A stretch of DNA of 64,000 nt. It comes from Reyranella massiliensis 521. GTDB lineage: Bacteria > Pseudomonadota > Alphaproteobacteria > Reyranellales > Reyranellaceae. The stretch covers positions 1 through 64,000 of the forward strand of contig CAMARK010000003.1 of NCBI GenBank assembly GCA_945860205.1. Reading direction: 5' to 3'. The translations under genes were made by a program, and so were the position numbers. Positions 41,410 to 50,997 of the stretch are shown piece by piece. Numbering within the stretch: position 1 is the stretch's first letter; every line of letters starts with the position of its first letter. The notes beneath the pieces are model-generated. The model had not been told where the DNA came from and did no database searches. It was given only the letters and a program-made list of their open reading frames with translations.

Positions 41410-42522
41410 TTATGCAGCCAGTTCAGCGACGAGGCTTTCGCGCCGCCCGATGAAATTCTTTCCGCGGTCGCCCGCCAGCGCGCCGTCGACCAGCGCCGCC
41501 CAGTCCCGGGCGGCGATGCCGTGGTCGGTAGCGTCGGGCGAGATGCCGAGCTTCTTCAGGAAGGTTTCCAGTCGCGCCGCGCCGGCCCTCAGGTCGGGCC
41601 CGAAGATGCGTTTCAGTGCGGCGTCGCACATCGGATCGCAGCCGGCGACGGCGCGCATCACCATGGGCAGGCTGAACGAGCAGGCGATGCCGTGCGGCAC
41701 GCCGTGGTGCAGCGTGAGGTGGTAGGAGAGCGCGTGGGCGAGCGCCGTGCGCGTGTTGGAAAAGGCAAGACCCGCGAACAGGCTGGCCCGGGCAAGGCGG
41801 GTGCGGAGCGACTCGCTGTCAAGGTCGTCGGCCAGCAGCGGCAGGGCGTCCAGCACCTCGCGGGCGGCGACCTCGGCCAGCGCGCCCGACACCGGGTTGG
41901 CATTGACGTTCCAGATGCTTTCCAGCGCATGGCTGAGCGCATCGAGGCCGGTGCTGATCGTGACGGCGCGCGGCAGGCCGATGGTCAGTAGCGGGTCGAC
42001 CAGCGCGGCCTCGGGATAGAGCGTCTCGCGCGCCAGCGAGTATTTCTTCATCGCCCCGGTGTCCCACACCGTGGCCCACGAGGTGACTTCGCTGCCGGTG
42101 CCGGACGTGGTGGGCACGGCGATGATCGGCGTGCGGCCGAGCTCAGCGCCACCCTTGCCGGTTTCGAGGCGACGACGGACCCGGTCGAAGTCGCCGGAGG
42201 CCGCGGCCAGCACCTTGGCGGCATCCATCACCGAGCCGCCGCCCAGAGCCACGATCGCCTCGACCGGCCGCGTGGCGGCGGCGTAGGTGCGGCAGGATTC
42301 GGCGAGGCCGACAAAATCGGGGTTGGGGCCGATGTTGCGGACCGTGACGGCGGGTGTGCCGGCCATCGCCGCGACCCGGCGTGCGAGCTCGGCGAAGACG
42401 CCGCCGCCGTTGGCGTCGTCGTAGGTGACGAGGCAATAGGCGCGGCCGGCCAGCATCGTGCCCAGCGTGTCGAACACGCCGGCACCGAACTTCACGTCGA
42501 CCGGATTACGGTAGCGCCACAT
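41410..42522 (-). CDS. Iron-containing alcohol dehydrogenase linked to phosphonate uptake
   Basis: 370 residues of the group III (iron-dependent) ADH family. NAD motif VALGGGSVMDAAKVLA, PTTSGTGSEVTSWATVWD, metal ligands in STGLDALSHALESIWN (Asp, His) and HALSYHLTLHHGVPHGIA (His, His). The gene heads the phnDCE operon and is divergent from a phosphonate-type LysR regulator. Relatives act as phosphonoacetaldehyde reductases in phosphonate metabolism, so reduction or oxidation of an aldehyde derived from the imported phosphonate is plausible. No phosphonatase, transaminase or C-P lyase gene is in the window. Confidence 0.85.
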   Translation of the reverse strand: MWRYRNPVDVKFGAGVFDTLGTMLAGRAYCLVTYDDANGGGVFAELARRVAAMAGTPAVTVRNIGPNPDFVGLAESCRTYAAATRPVEAIVALGGGSVMDAAKVLAAASGDFDRVRRRLETGKGGAELGRTPIIAVPTTSGTGSEVTSWATVWDTGAMKKYSLARETLYPEAALVDPLLTIGLPRAVTISTGLDALSHALESIWNVNANPVSGALAEVAAREVLDALPLLADDLDSESLRTRLARASLFAGLAFSNTRTALAHALSYHLTLHHGVPHGIACSFSLPMVMRAVAGCDPMCDAALKRIFGPDLRAGAARLETFLKKLGISPDATDHGIAARDWAALVDGALAGDRGKNFIGRRESLVAELAA

Positions 42523-42612
42523 CCGCGTCTCTCTCCCGAATTGATTGCTCTTTTGTGGACAATCCTCGGGCTGGCCGTCACATTTATCAAATTCAATGTT
42601 TCTCGTTCATCC

Positions 42613-42627
42613 ATTGAGAAAATCAAT
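42613..42627 (+). promoter_or_regulatory. Candidate LysR operator touching the start codon
   Basis: ATTGA-GAAAA-TCAAT, perfect 5-bp arms of the T-N11-A type, ends one base before the regulator ATG at 42628. The rest of the 105-bp divergent region (42523-42612) is AT-rich for this genome and must hold both promoters. The regulator has no clear Shine-Dalgarno, so its mRNA may be leaderless or nearly so. Autoregulation is inferred. Confidence 0.45.
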
Positions 42628-43551
42628 ATGAGACATACCCAGCTCCGGTCCTTCCACGCCGTGGCCCAGCGGCTGAGCTTCACCGCCGCGGCGCGCGAAC
42701 TGGGCGTCAGCCAGCCCACCATCACCACCCAGGTGAAGTCGCTGGAGAGCGAGTTCGGGGTCGAACTGTTCGTCCGGCGTGGCCGGCGCATCGAACTCAC
42801 CGAGGCCGGCGGCGGCCTGCTCGACATCACGCGCCGCCTGTTCGCCGACGAGAAGGAGGCCGCCGATTTCCTGAACGAGACACGCGGCCTGCGCACCGGC
42901 CATCTGCGCGTCGGTGCCGTCGGCCCCTACCATGTCACCGATATGCTGGCGGCGTTCAACGCGCGCCATCCCGGACTCTATGTCTTGGTCACGGTCGGCA
43001 ATTCACGCGACACGCTGCGCGACCTGCTGGATTACCGGACCGACGTGGCGGTACTGGCCCATGTCGATCCCGATCCGCGGCTGGTGGCGATCCCCTACCA
43101 GCACCACCGGGTGGTGGTGATGTGCCCGGTCGATCATGCCTTTGCACAACGCCGCGGCCTCCGGGTGCGCGACATGGAGGGACAGCGGCTGATCGTGCGC
43201 GAGGCCGGCTCGACGACGCGGCGCGCCTTCGACCAGGCAATGCGCGACACAGGCGTGCGGCCCAACGTCGTGATGGAGATCGGCAGCCGCGAATCGATCC
43301 GCGAGGCGGTCGCCAAGGGCATCGGCCTCGGCGTGGTGTCGGAGGCCGAATTCATCCCCGATCCACGCATCCGTGCCCTGCCAGTGACGGATGCGGAAAT
43401 CTATACCTACGCCCACGTCGTGCATCTGCGCGAGCGGCAGAATGCGCGGCTGGTGCGGGCCTTCCTCGACGTGCTGGGCGGTCTTCTGGGCGCGAGCCCT
43501 AGCCCCGCCGCACGCTCGCGCCGCCGTCCACCGGCAGCGTCACGCCGGTGA
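42628..43551 (+). CDS. LysR-family regulator, aminoethylphosphonate-associated type
   Basis: 307 residues. The N-terminal winged helix-turn-helix is RHTQLRSFHAVAQRLSFTAA followed by ELGVSQPTITTQVKSLE. The effector domain has the subgroup pattern LRVGAVGPYHVTDMLAAF, VGNSRDTLRDLLDYRTDVAVLAH and IGSRESIREAVAKGIGLGVV found in LysR regulators beside 2-aminoethylphosphonate operons. It probably activates the divergent iron-ADH/phnDCE operon. The last 17 codons (PAARSRRRPPAASRR-like) overlap the convergent SDR by 53 bp and look like a read-through extension into antisense sequence. Confidence 0.9.
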   Translation: MRHTQLRSFHAVAQRLSFTAAARELGVSQPTITTQVKSLESEFGVELFVRRGRRIELTEAGGGLLDITRRLFADEKEAADFLNETRGLRTGHLRVGAVGPYHVTDMLAAFNARHPGLYVLVTVGNSRDTLRDLLDYRTDVAVLAHVDPDPRLVAIPYQHHRVVVMCPVDHAFAQRRGLRVRDMEGQRLIVREAGSTTRRAFDQAMRDTGVRPNVVMEIGSRESIREAVAKGIGLGVVSEAEFIPDPRIRALPVTDAEIYTYAHVVHLRERQNARLVRAFLDVLGGLLGASPSPAARSRRRPPAASRR

Positions 43552-44299
43552 TGAAGCTTGCTTCGTCGGAGGCCAGAAACAGCGCGGCGTTGGCGACGTC
43601 CCAGCCGGTGCCCATCTTCTTGCCCAACGGCACCTTGGAGTCGCGCTCGGCCTCGACCTCGGCTCGGGTTTTCTTGAAGGTGCGGGCGCGGGTGTCGACG
43701 GCCATCGGTGTGTTCATCAGGCCGGGCAGGATCACGTTGGCGCGGATGCCGTACTCGGCGTTCTGGTAGGCGAGCTGCTCGGTGAAAGAGACCATCGCGG
43801 CCTTGGTCGCCTTGTAGGCGACGTAGGGATAGGTGGTGATCACGGCCATCGAGGAGATGTTGATGATGGCGCCGCTCCTCTGCGCGCGCATGATCGGGAT
43901 CACGTGCTTGGCAGCCAGGATGCAGCTTTTCAGGTTGATCGCCACGCAGCGGTCAAACGCTTCCTCGGTGATTTCGAGCAACTCGGCATCGCCGCCCGAG
44001 AGGCTGACGCCGACGTTGTTGTGCAGGATATCGATGCGGCCCCAGCGGCTGTGCGCGTCGGCCACCATGGCCCTGATCTCGGCGTCCTTGGTGACGTCGG
44101 CCTTGAAGGCCATCGCCGTACCCTGGTTGACGCCGATCATCTCGACCGTCTCCTGGGCCGATTTGAGATTGTGATCCACGCACAGGACCTTGGCGCCCTC
44201 GCGGGCGAAGGTGAGCGCGGTGGCACGTCCGTTGCCCATGCCTTCGCCGGGGCTTTGGCCCGCTCCAACGACGATGGCGACGCGATCTTTGAGGCGCAT
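43499..44299 (-). CDS. Short-chain dehydrogenase/reductase
   Basis: 266 residues. Cofactor loop VGAGQSPGEGMGNGRA is longer than the classic TGxxxGIG; NNVGVSL follows, and the catalytic set is Ser in NISSMAV with Tyr/Lys in YVAYKATK. The end TLPVDGGASV is typical. It oxidises or reduces an alcohol/ketone intermediate. It is the last gene of the minus-strand catabolic run 50957-43499 and is paralogous to the SDR at 44869 (both share the GMGNGRA/GIGNGRA loop). It overlaps the lysR 3' end. Confidence 0.9.
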   Translation of the reverse strand: MRLKDRVAIVVGAGQSPGEGMGNGRATALTFAREGAKVLCVDHNLKSAQETVEMIGVNQGTAMAFKADVTKDAEIRAMVADAHSRWGRIDILHNNVGVSLSGGDAELLEITEEAFDRCVAINLKSCILAAKHVIPIMRAQRSGAIINISSMAVITTYPYVAYKATKAAMVSFTEQLAYQNAEYGIRANVILPGLMNTPMAVDTRARTFKKTRAEVEAERDSKVPLGKKMGTGWDVANAALFLASDEASFITGVTLPVDGGASVRRG

Positions 44300-44300
44300 G

Positions 44301-44855
44301 TCAGGACACTCCCGGAATCGGATACTGCTTCAGGACTTCTTTGTAGTAGGGCTCGTTGTCCATCTTCATGGTGGCGAGCACGCGCACGACCGCGCAGTAG
44401 AAGGCGATGGTGAGCACCAGGTCGGTCATGTGCTCGTTGCTGAGGTCCTTCTTGATCTCGGCGAAGGTGGCATCGGACATGGCGAGCTCGCGCACCATTT
44501 CGCGCGCACCCCTCAGGATCGCCTTGGCCAGCGGTTCGAGCGAGGAGGGCTTGCCCGCGGTCTCGTCCATCAGCGCCTGGATGTCGCCGTCGGTGACGCC
44601 GAATTCCTTGCCGATCTTCACATGATGGGTGAATTCGTATTCCGACTTCTCCATCCAGCCGACTTGAAGAATGGCGAGTTCACGCAGGCGCGGATCGAGC
44701 GTGCTCTTGTTGCGGATGTAACCGCCGAGACCATGGAAAGCACGCGCCATGCCGGGTGAATTGACGAGCAACCGCGTGAGATTGATCGGCCGCTTGAGCA
44801 ATTCCTTGTGTTCGGGCGGAAGCTGATCGGCGTCGAGATAGGGCAGGCGGGCCAT
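44301..44855 (-). CDS. Carboxymuconolactone decarboxylase-like protein
   Basis: 184 residues, CMD/AhpD-like helical fold: RELAILQVGWMEKSEYEFTHHVKIG with the conserved EYE..HH pattern and a long C-terminal arm. The redox CxxC of AhpD is absent, so it is not a peroxidase; it may be a lyase, decarboxylase or hydratase acting on the same substrate as the flanking dehydrogenases. It lies 1 bp from the SDR at 43499 and 13 bp from the SDR at 44869, in a tight operon. The true reaction is unknown. Confidence 0.8.
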   Translation of the reverse strand: MARLPYLDADQLPPEHKELLKRPINLTRLLVNSPGMARAFHGLGGYIRNKSTLDPRLRELAILQVGWMEKSEYEFTHHVKIGKEFGVTDGDIQALMDETAGKPSSLEPLAKAILRGAREMVRELAMSDATFAEIKKDLSNEHMTDLVLTIAFYCAVVRVLATMKMDNEPYYKEVLKQYPIPGVS

Positions 44856-44868
44856 CTTGTTCGTCTCC

Positions 44869-45684
44869 TCACTGAGCTGCTGAATCGCGTTCCGGGCCCT
44901 GCAGCGTGACGCCGCCGTCGACCACCAGCACCTGGCCGGTGATGTAGCGGGCGTGGTTGCTCATCAGGAAGCGCACGGCATGGCCGATGTCCCAGCCGGT
45001 GCCCTCGATTTTCAGCACCGAGGCCTTGGCGCGCTGGGCGCGGTTGGCCTCGCTCATGCCGTTGCCGCGATTGACCATCGGCGTGTACATCGGGCCGGGG
45101 CAGATACAGTTGACCCTTATGTGGTCCTTGCCGTGATCGACCGCCATCGCCTGGGTGAGCCCGATCACCGCCGCCTTGGAGACGGTGTAGGTCGTGAGGC
45201 CGCGCGGCCTGAGCGCCGAGATCGACGAGATGTTGACGATCGAGCCGCCCTTGGCGGTCTTGATCATGGCCGGGATCGCATGCTTGGACAGCAGGAACAT
45301 CGTCTCGACGTTGACCTGCATCACGCGCCGGTATTCCTCGGGCTTCTCGTCGACCACGCTGCCGCGGCTGCCGATGCCGACATTGTTGTCGAGGAAGTCG
45401 AGCCGGCCCCAGCGGTCGACCGCGGCATCGACCAGCCGCTTGCACTCGGCCTCCTTGGTGACGTCGCCGGCATGCGCCGCCGCGGTGCCGCCCTCGGCCT
45501 TGATCATCTCGGCCGTGCGTTCGGCCAACTTGAGGTCGAGGTCGGCCACCAGCACCTTGGTGCCGGCCCGCGCCAGCAGGATCGCGGCCGCCCGACCGTT
45601 GCCGATCCCGTCGCCCACCGCGCCGCCGCCGCTCAGGATCGCAACCTTGCCGGCCAGGCCAGCGTCGTCTTCGGGACCTTTCAT
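44869..45684 (-). CDS. Short-chain dehydrogenase/reductase
   Basis: 271 residues. Cofactor loop LSGGGAVGDGIGNGRAAA, then VADLDLKLAERT, DNNVGIGSRG, catalytic Ser in NISSISALR and Tyr/Lys in TTYTVSKAAV. The C-terminus reads GQVLVVDGGVTLQGP. It is an NAD(P)-dependent alcohol/ketone oxidoreductase, a paralogue of the SDR at 43499. The pair flanks the CMD-like gene, so successive oxidations around one lyase step are plausible. An ATG start at 45684 lies 10 bp from the MBL-fold gene. Confidence 0.9.
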   Translation of the reverse strand: MKGPEDDAGLAGKVAILSGGGAVGDGIGNGRAAAILLARAGTKVLVADLDLKLAERTAEMIKAEGGTAAAHAGDVTKEAECKRLVDAAVDRWGRLDFLDNNVGIGSRGSVVDEKPEEYRRVMQVNVETMFLLSKHAIPAMIKTAKGGSIVNISSISALRPRGLTTYTVSKAAVIGLTQAMAVDHGKDHIRVNCICPGPMYTPMVNRGNGMSEANRAQRAKASVLKIEGTGWDIGHAVRFLMSNHARYITGQVLVVDGGVTLQGPERDSAAQ

Positions 45685-45694
45685 CGTCGTCTCC

Positions 45695-46570
45695 TCATTG
45701 CCGATCCCAGTCGATGCGGAAGCTGTCGCCTTGCGGCTTGATGAAGCCCGCGTTGGCGCCGGGGAAGTGGGCAGGGCAGAGCAGGGCGTTGTTCTCGACG
45801 CAATCTTCTAGGAGCTTGCGTCGGCTTTGCGCGGACATCTCCTGGTCCCAGCAAAATTGGCTCGACCAGTCGGGGTGATAGACTTGAATTGGGTGATGCA
45901 TGATGTCGCCCGAGAAGCAGGCTTGTTTGCCGCCATCCTTCAGGTTGATGGCGATCGAGCCCGGCGTGTGGCCGGGGTAGTCTTTTATGGTGAGCAGCGG
46001 GTCGGGCTGGTGATCGCTCTCGATCATCACCGCCTTGCCGGCCTCGACGATCGGCAGCACCGAATCGTCGAACGAGCCGTCGTTGACGCCTTCCTTGGTC
46101 TTACGCTCGTTCTCCCAATGCGCGTACTCGCGCTTGGCGAAGAGATAGCGCGCATTGGGGAAAGTCGGCACCCAGCGGCCGTCGACGAGCTGGGTGTTCC
46201 AGCCGACATGATCAACGTGCAGATGCGTGCACATTACGAAGTCGACCGATTCGGGCGGGCAACCGCAGGCGCGAAGCCGGTTGAGAAACGGCGTGTCGAG
46301 CTTGTTCCAGGCCGCGTTGTGCCGCTGCTTGTCGTTGCCGAGGCAGGTGTCGATCAGGATGGTGTGCTTGTCGGTCTTCACCACCCAGGTGTGCACCGAG
46401 CCGACCAGGCGGTCGGAGCCGGCCTCGACATGGTCGGGCACCATCCAGCCCTTCTGGGCGTCGAAGGCCTGCTGGTCGAAGCGGGGGAACATCCGGTTGG
46501 GCCTAAAACCTGCGGCGCAGAGCTCCTCGACCTTCTCGATCGTGGCGCCACCGATTTTGCGAACCGTCAT
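45695..46570 (-). CDS. MBL-fold metallo-hydrolase
   Basis: 291 residues with the zinc motif HxHxDH in VMCTHLHVDHVGWN (about residues 114-119), a later metal His in DYPGHTPGSIAI, Asp in CFSGDIMHHP and a terminal His in LCPAHFPG. It is similar to quorum-lactonase/ring-opening MBL hydrolases. In this run of catabolic genes it most likely opens a lactone or hydrolyses a thioester or ester intermediate. It lies 10 bp upstream of the SDR at 44869 and 11 bp downstream of the class III ADH. Confidence 0.88.
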   Translation of the reverse strand: MTVRKIGGATIEKVEELCAAGFRPNRMFPRFDQQAFDAQKGWMVPDHVEAGSDRLVGSVHTWVVKTDKHTILIDTCLGNDKQRHNAAWNKLDTPFLNRLRACGCPPESVDFVMCTHLHVDHVGWNTQLVDGRWVPTFPNARYLFAKREYAHWENERKTKEGVNDGSFDDSVLPIVEAGKAVMIESDHQPDPLLTIKDYPGHTPGSIAINLKDGGKQACFSGDIMHHPIQVYHPDWSSQFCWDQEMSAQSRRKLLEDCVENNALLCPAHFPGANAGFIKPQGDSFRIDWDRQ

Positions 46571-46581
46571 GGCGCTTGCCC

Positions 46582-47694
<1,113 letters not shown>

Positions 47695-47752
47695 GCGAAC
47701 CTTCCCCCGACTTCCAGAAGCGGGGAGCCTAGTGCAGGGAAGCCGCCTCAGT

Positions 47753-48733
47753 CTATGCCGCGGCGGTCCCGGCCAGGGCGCGTGCCATTTCAGACTTCGC
47801 CTCGCGATACTGCTGGATCAGGCGGCGGCAGAGGTCGGCGGCGGCGGGAATGTCCTCGATGTTCCCGACGCCGTGGCCCGCCGTATAGATGTCCTTCCAG
47901 CGCTTCTTGTTCTCGGCTGCGGCCACGATTTTGCTGGGGAGAGTCGTGCGCAGTACGTCGAGGTCGATGCCGGCCGCCAGCAGGCTGGGCGTCAGCCAGT
48001 TGGCCGGCGCGCCGTCGATCGAGGCGGTGAGGAAGACGTCGGTCGCGCGCGTCTTCAGGATCATGTCCTTGTGCGCGGCGGCCGCCATCGCCTCCCGGGT
48101 GGCGATGAAGCGCGTGCCGATATAGGCGACGTCGGCGCCCATCGCCTCGGCCGCCAGCACGTCGCGGCCGGTGGTCTGGCCGCCGGCCAGCACGATGGCG
48201 AAGTGATCGCCGAGCTGGCGCACCTCATTCATGAGGGCAAAGGGATTGATGGTGCCGGTATGGCCGCCGGCGCCGCCGGCCACGGCGATCACGCCATCGA
48301 CGCCGGCCTCCAGCGCCTTCTCGGCGTGACGATGGTTGGCGATATCGTGCAGCGCCACGGCGCCCCAGCTGTGGATCCGCTTGATGGCGTCGCCCGGCGC
48401 GCCCTTGGAGGTCAGCACCACCGGCACCTTGTACTTCTCGACCAGCTCGAGATCGCCCAGGTAGCGCGGGTTGGAGGCGTGCACGACCAGGTTCACCGCC
48501 CACGGCGCGGGCTTCTTGCCTGAGTCTTCCAGCCGCTTCATGCCCTCCTGCATCTCGTCGAGCCAGGCCTGGAATTCCTCGCGGCTCCTCGTGCCATGGG
48601 CGGGGAAGCTGCCCATCAGCCCCTCGGCGCAGCAGGCCAGGGTGAGTGCGGGGTTGGACACCAGGAACATCGGCGCGGCGATGGCAGGGATCGCCATGCG
48701 CTCCATCAGCTTCTTCACCTCGGCGCGCGCCAT
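47753..48733 (-). CDS. NAD(P)H-dependent flavin oxidoreductase / nitronate monooxygenase family
   Basis: 326 residues, FMN TIM-barrel NPD family: MAIPAIAAPMFLVSNPAL at the start, VLTSKGAPGDAIKRIHSWG, VDGVIAVAGGAGGHTG (phosphate-binding), VLAGGQTTGRDVLAAEAMGADVAYIGTRF. Members oxidise nitronates or act as enoyl-type reductases/dehydrogenases in degradation pathways. In this island, next to CoA-transferase genes, an enoyl-CoA-type role is plausible. It starts 2 bp after the end of the upstream CaiB gene, and a 58-bp gap separates it from the ADH. Confidence 0.87.
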   Translation of the reverse strand: MARAEVKKLMERMAIPAIAAPMFLVSNPALTLACCAEGLMGSFPAHGTRSREEFQAWLDEMQEGMKRLEDSGKKPAPWAVNLVVHASNPRYLGDLELVEKYKVPVVLTSKGAPGDAIKRIHSWGAVALHDIANHRHAEKALEAGVDGVIAVAGGAGGHTGTINPFALMNEVRQLGDHFAIVLAGGQTTGRDVLAAEAMGADVAYIGTRFIATREAMAAAAHKDMILKTRATDVFLTASIDGAPANWLTPSLLAAGIDLDVLRTTLPSKIVAAAENKKRWKDIYTAGHGVGNIEDIPAAADLCRRLIQQYREAKSEMARALAGTAAA

Positions 48734-48735
48734 GC

Positions 48736-49857
48736 TCAGACCTCTCCCACCGTGGGCGTCGTCGACGTGACGCCGGTATCGGCCAGTTTCTTCAATTGAG
48801 CGTCGTCGTAGCCCAGCAGCTCGCGCAGCACCTCGTCGGTGTGCTGGCCGAGATCGGGACCGGGCCGCTCGATGCTGATGCCCTTGCCATCGAGGCGATA
48901 GGGCAGACCCTTCACCAGGCCGCCGCGCTCGTCGCGGACCAGCGTGACGCCTTGCAGCTTCGTATCGCGCAGCAGGTCGGCACCATCGTTACAGGGCGCA
49001 GCGGCGATACCGCGCGCCAGCAGCGCGGCAACCGCGTCGGCACTGTCGCGGCCAGCACAGAACGCGTCGATAGCCGGATCCGGCGCGTCGAGCGTGACCG
49101 CGATCCAGCGTCCATCCTTGCAGCGATGGGCGTCCTGCTGGGCGACGCCTTCTTCCCTATTGCCGCGCCTTCCGCTGGCGCGCGCCGGATCGGCCGAGGC
49201 TGCCACGATTTCCTCGCCCAGCGTGAAGGACGCGACCTCGCGCTGCGAGAAGTCGAGGAACGCACCCTTGCCGGTGCGACGCGCTTCCATGATGGCGGCG
49301 ATCACGATGCCCGTGGCGAACAGCGACACGATCTGGTCGGGATAGTTCACGTCCATGCCGGAAATGCGCGGCTCCTCGCCCTCGTAGCCGGTAAGGGACG
49401 CGATGCCCGAGGTGGCGTCCAGCGTGCTGCCAAACGAAACGTTCATGCGCTCCGGCCCAGTGTCGCCCTGACTCGAAATGGCGGCGAAGACGAGACGCGG
49501 ATTGATCGCGCTCAGATCCTTGTAGCCGAGCGCGGCGCGGTCGAGCACGCCGCGGCGGAAATTCTCGACGACGATATCGCAGTGAGCTGCGAGCTCGCGA
49601 ATGACGCGCTGACCCTCGGGCGCCTTGAGGTTGAGCGCGAGCCCGCGCTTGTTGCGGTTGGTGAAGCGGAACTGCGGCGAGCGGTTCCACCAGCCTTTCT
49701 CGTTGTCGGGCTTGCCGACGACGCGGAAGGGATCGAGGTAGGCCCCGGACTCGATCTTGATCACGTCGGCGCCGAGGTCGGCCAGCATGGCCGAGGTGTT
49801 GGCGCCGGCCGTCAGCAGGCCGAAATCGAGGACGCGCACGCCGGCGAGCGCTTTCAT
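48736..49857 (-). CDS. CaiB/BaiF CoA-transferase, catalytic-Asp subunit
   Basis: 373 residues from the ATG at 49857; the longer frame to 50331 is antisense noise over its neighbour. Landmarks: LAGVRVLDFGLLTAGANTSA, DLGADVIKIESG, FRFTNRNKRGLALNLKAP and the catalytic Asp in GKGAFLDFSQREVAS; C-terminus DLGQHTDEVLRELLG. It transfers CoA to a carboxylic-acid substrate. It overlaps the next CaiB gene by 4 bp (ATGA), and that partner lacks the Asp, suggesting a heteromeric transferase. Confidence 0.88.
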   Translation of the reverse strand: MKALAGVRVLDFGLLTAGANTSAMLADLGADVIKIESGAYLDPFRVVGKPDNEKGWWNRSPQFRFTNRNKRGLALNLKAPEGQRVIRELAAHCDIVVENFRRGVLDRAALGYKDLSAINPRLVFAAISSQGDTGPERMNVSFGSTLDATSGIASLTGYEGEEPRISGMDVNYPDQIVSLFATGIVIAAIMEARRTGKGAFLDFSQREVASFTLGEEIVAASADPARASGRRGNREEGVAQQDAHRCKDGRWIAVTLDAPDPAIDAFCAGRDSADAVAALLARGIAAAPCNDGADLLRDTKLQGVTLVRDERGGLVKGLPYRLDGKGISIERPGPDLGQHTDEVLRELLGYDDAQLKKLADTGVTSTTPTVGEV

Positions 49858-50957
49858 GCCGCCAGCTCCGGGGCGGGCCGGGGGGCGAAGGAGCGGCCGT
49901 TCCATTGGACGGGGAGCTGCGGCAAGCGGAGTGAGCCGAGCTTGGGATGCGCCATCTCGGTCAGGAACCCGCGCGAAACATATTGTTCGGTCTGCAGCAG
50001 TTCGGCCGGCGAGAAGATCGGGCCGAAGGGGACTCCCTTGGCCTGCGCCGTCTTCTGGATCTCGGCGCGGGTCTTGTCGGCGAACCACGGCGTGATGATC
50101 TCGTAGAGCCGGGTGATGTTCTGGCGGCGGCCGGCGCGGGTGTTGAACATCGGGTTGGCGAGGCGGGGATCGCCGATCAGGGCGCGCGTCGCCGGCCATT
50201 GCGTGACGGTGTAGACCACGGCCACGTGGCCATCGCGGCAGGGCACGATCTGGAACTCCGAGTTTTTGCCCTCGCGACCGGGCGAGGTGCCGCCGGCATC
50301 TGCGCCGGAGGCCGCCTTCCAATTCACCCATTGCATCACTTCGGCCAGTGACACGCGGACGGCGGGTGCCGTCTGGCCGGCATCGCGGGCGGCCAGCGCT
50401 GCCGAAAGCCCGGTGAAGGCGGTGAGGCCCGCGGCGTAGGAAGCCTGATGGCCGCCCAGACGCAGCGGCTTGCGTTCGGGTTCGCCCACCATGTGCAGCA
50501 GCCCGCCCAGCGCCAGGATCGCGAATTCGCTGACGGGCCGGGTGGCGGCATTCATCTCGGCTGGAAACGCCGCGATCTCGATCGGCGTCGCGTGCGAGGC
50601 GCGCAGCAAGGGCGCCGAGGTGGCGGGTTCCTCGAACAGCACGGCGTCGGCCTTGTTCAGCAGGCCGGCCAATGCGTTTCGCCCGGACTCGCTCACGAGG
50701 TCGAGCACCAGCGAGCGCTTGGAAGTGTTGAGGAACTGGAAGAGCGCGCTTTCGCCCTGCAGCAGAAACGGCGGCGCGCGCCGCACCGGATCGCCGCCAA
50801 GTGGTTCGATCTTGAGCACATCGGCGCCGAGATCGGCCGCGATCTTGGCGGCGAGCGACGTCGCCAGACGCAGGCAGAGCGGCACGTTGGCGTCGTTCAC
50901 CTCGACGATCGTGAAGCGGGCCAACGGCAGGGAGGTATCGTCACTCATCTTCTGCAT
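49854..50957 (-). CDS. CaiB/BaiF CoA-transferase-like protein lacking the catalytic Asp
   Basis: About 367 residues (start ATG 50957 or 50948; neither has a clear Shine-Dalgarno). The class III fold is clear: IAADLGADVLKIEPLGGDP, FQFLNTSKRSLVLDL, VTQWPATRALIGDPRL. In the catalytic motif, where the family reads VDVSL, this protein reads AVRVSLAEV, so Arg replaces Asp. The N-terminal segment (VNDANVPLCLRLATSLAAK) is also diverged. Direct ATGA coupling to a complete CaiB gene suggests a non-catalytic or regulatory subunit. It is divergent from the luciferase-like gene over 40 bp. Confidence 0.82.
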   Translation of the reverse strand: MQKMSDDTSLPLARFTIVEVNDANVPLCLRLATSLAAKIAADLGADVLKIEPLGGDPVRRAPPFLLQGESALFQFLNTSKRSLVLDLVSESGRNALAGLLNKADAVLFEEPATSAPLLRASHATPIEIAAFPAEMNAATRPVSEFAILALGGLLHMVGEPERKPLRLGGHQASYAAGLTAFTGLSAALAARDAGQTAPAVRVSLAEVMQWVNWKAASGADAGGTSPGREGKNSEFQIVPCRDGHVAVVYTVTQWPATRALIGDPRLANPMFNTRAGRRQNITRLYEIITPWFADKTRAEIQKTAQAKGVPFGPIFSPAELLQTEQYVSRGFLTEMAHPKLGSLRLPQLPVQWNGRSFAPRPAPELAA

Positions 50958-50997
50958 ATCGTGGCGTGTGCTACTGTCGCGGTCTACGGAGGACTTG

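Noticed and set aside
49854..50331. Upstream extension of the 48736 CaiB gene to 50331
   Set aside because: The extension is Arg/Pro-rich shadow sequence over the partner CaiB gene; the family N-terminus begins exactly at the ATG at 49857.
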